A stretch of DNA of 64,000 nucleotides from Coneutiohabitans sp964457925 (GTDB lineage: Bacteria; Zhuqueibacterota; Zhuqueibacteria; Zhuqueibacterales; Zhuqueibacteraceae), in NCBI GenBank assembly GCA_964457925.1, contig CAYWGH010000001.1, positions 310,001-374,000 of the forward strand, read 5' to 3'. Below, one piece after another: positions 60,874 through 64,000 of this stretch (within the stretch, counting starts at the first letter, position 1; each line of letters starts with the position of its first letter). The notes beneath the pieces are model-generated. The model made no database searches, was not told where the DNA came from, and worked only from the letters and a program-made list of their open reading frames with translations. The translations under genes were made by a program, and so were the position numbers.

Positions 60874-62637
60874 ATGAGCCACTCAAAGCCTGTCTTGTCC
60901 CGTTTCAAGCACTTTTACAACAGCCTGCCGGACCAGTTGGGAGCAGGATTGCTCAAAGACGGGATTTATGAGTTGCCCGGTGCCTGGAAGTTTTTCACGC
61001 GTTTGACGCCGGGGAAACCGGTTTTATTATTTTGCCCGGGATTGACTTCCGTCGCCTGCGCGTTCGCGCGGCATGCTGCGCGCATTGATGTGATCGGTTT
61101 GCATGCGGCTGAGTCGGCCGTGCTCATGGAATTGGCGGAATTCAAGGCGCTTGGTAATGTTCGAATCTTGCAGCATGCGGCTGATATAACGGAAGCATAT
61201 GCAACGATCATTGTGCTGCCTAGAAACTCTGCCGCAGATCAGAAATTGTTGCGCCAAGTGCTCGATGCGTTGGCGACGACTCAAACCTCAGAAGCGGATT
61301 GGTGGATTCTCGCGCAAGAGACTGGCGGGCAAGCGCTGGCCCGAATCGGCCAAACTCTTAAGCGTAAATTTTTGCGGCATGCGAACCAACAAGGTTCTGC
61401 AACGAACACGCGGTTGTTTCTGTCAGGCGATGATTTGATGTCCGTGTCTCAGGTATCGGCAATTTTTGCCAAGCGCCTGCCGGATATACGCACGCAATGG
61501 CATCTGTCGCCGGCGTTTGTTCAGCCCAAGTATATTGCCCGGTCAAATCCGGAGGAAAAAAAGAAGCATGCTGGACATGCGCTTTTGAGTTGCGCCCCGC
61601 CAGGGTTTTCTTATCTCGATCGCCTTCTTCATCACCTGAATAAATTGGAAGGCTCGCAGTGGCGGCCAGAGCAGCGGCTTCACGTTCTTGCTGGCGGCAA
61701 AGTGCAGCTGGTGTTGGGCAACAAAGAAATGCCAACCCGGCCAAAAGCCTTATTGAAACTGCCGCTTGTGCCGCACGCGGAAATCCGTTTGCGCGAAAAC
61801 GCCAAAACGCTTACACGCCTGCGTGAAACACAGGAATTGGCCAGCGAACAACGAGGCCTTTTTCCGCAGGTGCTGGCGCATGGCGTGTTCGAAAATCAGA
61901 GCTATCATCTTGAAAGCTTTTTAGCGGGTCGATCTTTGGATCAATTGCCGGCAGCGACCACGCGCACACCCGGGCAAATTCAAAAGATCTTGCAATGCTG
62001 GCTCGCGCTGCAGGCAAGGTTTGTCCAGCCGCGGCGAGTGAGTGAAACGATTTTTCACGAAGTTTTTATGAAACCGGCGCAAGCGGTGCAAGAATGGCTC
62101 GAACTCGGAGCTGATGATTGCGCCAGAATGCGCCGCATTTATGATGCCTGGCATCGGCAATTCGCCGATCGCGAACTGGTATTGGGTTTGGTGCACGGCG
62201 ATTTTTCGATCAAAAACATTATGGCCGATCCCAACACCCTCGAAATTACCGGCTTTATCGATTGGGATCTTGCGGATTTTTGCTCGATTCCATTGCTGGA
62301 TGTCTTGCATTTTTTTATTCGTTTGGATGCGCGCTCGTTTCAGGATACGCCGCCCGCGATTGCCTTGCGTTTGATCCAAAGCGCGGCGGGCCTGCACCCG
62401 AACCATTTTCAAAATGTGAGACAGCGCTACGATTACAGGCCGGAAGATTGGATGGGAATCGTGATGCTTTATTGGCAACATCGACTGCGAGGCTATCTCG
62501 GCTCGCCCAAAAATTATAACCAGCGCTTCGTGCGTCGCCAGTTTTACGACGTGCTCGAGCTGTTTGAACGCGAAGTTTTTACGGTAAAAACGTTTGCCGG
62601 CGCAGGGAGGCACGCGAGTGAAAAGACCATTGCCTAA
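60874..62637 (+). CDS. Phosphotransferase (APH fold) with extra N-terminal domain
   Basis: 587 residues. The C-terminal ~270 form an APH-type kinase: YHLESFLAGRSLDQLP, GLVHGDFSIKNIMADPNTLEITGFIDWDLADF (the H-G-D-x-x-x-x-N and I-D-W-D signature). The N-terminal ~230 (KPVLLFCPGLTSVACAFARHAARIDVIGLHAAE, ADWWILAQETGGQALARIGQTLKRKFL) looks like a reduced methyltransferase-like Rossmann fold without the usual G-x-G-x-G. It begins 14 bases after the glycosyltransferase and overlaps the next gene by 20 bases. Substrate unknown; its place suggests a modified sugar or lipid carrier. Confidence 0.78.
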   Translation: MSHSKPVLSRFKHFYNSLPDQLGAGLLKDGIYELPGAWKFFTRLTPGKPVLLFCPGLTSVACAFARHAARIDVIGLHAAESAVLMELAEFKALGNVRILQHAADITEAYATIIVLPRNSAADQKLLRQVLDALATTQTSEADWWILAQETGGQALARIGQTLKRKFLRHANQQGSATNTRLFLSGDDLMSVSQVSAIFAKRLPDIRTQWHLSPAFVQPKYIARSNPEEKKKHAGHALLSCAPPGFSYLDRLLHHLNKLEGSQWRPEQRLHVLAGGKVQLVLGNKEMPTRPKALLKLPLVPHAEIRLRENAKTLTRLRETQELASEQRGLFPQVLAHGVFENQSYHLESFLAGRSLDQLPAATTRTPGQIQKILQCWLALQARFVQPRRVSETIFHEVFMKPAQAVQEWLELGADDCARMRRIYDAWHRQFADRELVLGLVHGDFSIKNIMADPNTLEITGFIDWDLADFCSIPLLDVLHFFIRLDARSFQDTPPAIALRLIQSAAGLHPNHFQNVRQRYDYRPEDWMGIVMLYWQHRLRGYLGSPKNYNQRFVRRQFYDVLELFEREVFTVKTFAGAGRHASEKTIA

Positions 62638-64000
62638 CCATGCTGTTGCCGGCCATCGTTCGCGGTCTACGCGCCACCAAACTGGAGCTTCTGTGAGTCG
62701 TGATGTAAAGGCCACCTCATACGGCGCTTTGTTGAAAGCATTGCACCAGCGCGGCCTGACTTACGCCCTGTTGCGCGATCACCCGGATAAGCTCGGCATG
62801 CGCGACCTTGATTTGGTGATTGATTTGACGCAACGCCAGGCGTTCGTAGCGTGCTGCGAGCAAAACGGTTTTCGCCTCCTAAAATCCGGACGCAGTAACC
62901 CGGGCAAACTTGTGATGCTGTGTTGGAACGAAGCCGGCCCCCAAATTATTGATGTGCATGAACGATTGATTTATCAGGGCTATGAATATCTGAATGTCAA
63001 AACCATTTTGGCGCGCCGGCGGCAGGAAGGCCAGTACTATTTTTTAAGTTATGAAGATGAGTTATTGGCGCTGCTCTTTCACAATATCCTCGGCAAGGGG
63101 GAAATTCAGCAAAAGCATCGCGGCCGGTTGGAAGAATTGCTGCGCCTGCATCTGGATGAAGACTATCTCACCGCTCACGTGCGTGAATTTGGCCTGCACG
63201 AAATTCTAAGTCAGGCGCGCAAAAATTTTGTCGCGCTGCGCGAGGACGTCCAGGCGGTGAAGCGTTTGCGCCGCGCCGCGCTCCGCACGCTGCGCTGCAA
63301 GCCCGCGAGCAACGCCGTGCGGCGTGTACGCATGCGCTTGTCCGGCTTTTGGGAGAAATGGTTCGGGCCTCGCCGCGGCGCATTGATTGTCTTTGTCGGC
63401 CCGGATGGTTGCGGCAAAAGCTCAATTACCTCCGCGCTGCGCCGCGAATTTCGCAGCGCCACGATCACCACCGATATTGTTTATCTTGGCCCATGGGGGC
63501 AATACAAGCTGCCATTCATCAAAATTCTGAATGCGCTTCACATTAAACCCTATCGTCCCGAAGACAAAGCAAAGTATCGCAACCGGAAAATTAAATTCGA
63601 AACACCGGGGGCCTTTAGCCGTTTTGGGCGTGATGTCAAGGGCAGAATTTTTTATCTCGCGCTGGCCGCGGAGTTGTGGTTTCGCTATGTCGCTTTCGTG
63701 TTGCCCAAATTGCGGCGCGGGCGCATCGTGCTGGCGGATCGCTATGTTTATGATATCCTCATTGGCTATAAAAACCGCCCGATGGATTATTTCAACGGCA
63801 TACGCCAATGGATTTGCCGCACCTATCCGCAGCCGGATCTCGTCGTGCTGCTCGATGCTGCGCCCGAAATCATTCACGCGCGCAAGCCGCAATTCAACGT
63901 GCCGCAACTCATCGATATCCGGCAACGCTACCAGGAGCTTGGGCGCACGCTCGACTTTCATACGCTCGACACCAGCGTCAGCGTCTCGGCGTCGTTGGCT
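62618..64000 (+). CDS. Nucleotidyltransferase-like + P-loop (thymidylate kinase-like) protein, 3' end beyond window
   Basis: 461 codons open to the window edge. The N-terminal ~200 residues resemble a nucleotidyltransferase-type fold (LLRDHPDKLGMRDLDLVID, then IIDVHERLIYQGYEYL), with the D-x-D pattern of NTases. From about 245 a P-loop kinase domain follows: ALIVFVGPDGCGKSSIT (Walker A), RIVLADRYVYDILIG and PDLVVLLDAAPEIIHARKP, as in thymidylate kinases. GGGAGG stands seven bases before the GTG at 62618; a second GTG at 62693 (GGAG upstream) is also possible. It overlaps the previous kinase by 20 bases. Such fusions sit in polysaccharide loci; the true substrate is unknown. Confidence 0.82.
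   Translation, partial: MKRPLPNHAVAGHRSRSTRHQTGASVSRDVKATSYGALLKALHQRGLTYALLRDHPDKLGMRDLDLVIDLTQRQAFVACCEQNGFRLLKSGRSNPGKLVMLCWNEAGPQIIDVHERLIYQGYEYLNVKTILARRRQEGQYYFLSYEDELLALLFHNILGKGEIQQKHRGRLEELLRLHLDEDYLTAHVREFGLHEILSQARKNFVALREDVQAVKRLRRAALRTLRCKPASNAVRRVRMRLSGFWEKWFGPRRGALIVFVGPDGCGKSSITSALRREFRSATITTDIVYLGPWGQYKLPFIKILNALHIKPYRPEDKAKYRNRKIKFETPGAFSRFGRDVKGRIFYLALAAELWFRYVAFVLPKLRRGRIVLADRYVYDILIGYKNRPMDYFNGIRQWICRTYPQPDLVVLLDAAPEIIHARKPQFNVPQLIDIRQRYQELGRTLDFHTLDTSVSVSASLA

Noticed and set aside
1..64000. CRISPR array, tRNA, rRNA, IS transposase
   Set aside because: No regularly spaced repeats, cloverleaf-like stretches, rRNA sequence or transposase gene were recognised by reading; the intergenic gaps are too short or do not fit.

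Overview
The window looks like chromosomal DNA from an uncultivated or deep-branching member of the Fibrobacteres-Chlorobi-Bacteroidetes (FCB) group, most like candidate division KSB1 or Calditrichota. Three signs point there. Secreted enzymes end in a 'YPNPFNPST'-type sorting/FlgD-like domain. There is a TonB receptor / fibronectin-type protein / PorV-like barrel triad. Many genes have clear AGGAGG-type ribosome sites with moderately high GC coding sequence. The taxonomic placement is inference from gene content; no rRNA or ribosomal protein gene is present.

Layout. 1-8.0 kb: a class V aminotransferase (cysteine desulfurase-like, cut by the window edge) diverges from transketolase, followed by a secreted subtilisin, RNase HII and a YraN-type nuclease-fold protein. 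8.0-13.5 kb: a disturbed stretch with a decayed ABC permease end, a second secreted subtilisin split by one in-frame TAA, and an unknown lipoprotein. 13.5-23.2 kb: mostly minus-strand catabolic genes: two aldehyde dehydrogenases, an amino acid/amine permease, a Tat-exported FAD amine oxidase, a metallophosphoesterase and a sorted sulfatase. A 0.78-kb gap here carries repeats. 23.5-31.6 kb, plus strand: a lone CoA-transferase beta subunit, then the TonB receptor, large surface protein and PorV-like protein.

32.0-64.0 kb is one long plus-strand exopolysaccharide region. It begins with a Fis-type regulator and a polyprenyl-phosphate sugar transferase. Then come PEGA and fibronectin envelope proteins, Wza-like export, a GumC/Wzz-like chain-length protein, a STAS-helix-turn-helix fusion, a TPR protein and a BY-kinase. 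Precursor and assembly genes follow: a nucleotide-sugar epimerase, an AlgD-type GDP-mannose dehydrogenase, five glycosyltransferases, two polysaccharide deacetylases, a FemAB-like acyltransferase, a heparinase/alginate-lyase-fold protein, two APH-like kinases, and a nucleotidyltransferase/P-loop kinase fusion that runs off the end. The deacetylase plus FemAB pair is the kind found in exosortase (XrtA)-type polysaccharide loci, but no exosortase is seen. Embedded among the sugar genes is a 943-residue membrane multiheme cytochrome fused to TPR repeats. With the STAS-HTH fusion, it is the least expected content of the window.

Together the polysaccharide genes describe a Wzx/Wzy-style assembly line for a probably uronate-containing, de-acetylated polymer. 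The priming transferase loads the first sugar, cytosolic transferases extend it, GumC/BY-kinase set length, and the Wza-like protein exports it. Signalling proteins (GAF-like/Fis, STAS-HTH, BY-kinase) sit inside the same unit. Start sites were chosen by Shine-Dalgarno match; functions are from recognisable motifs and general family knowledge, without database searches.
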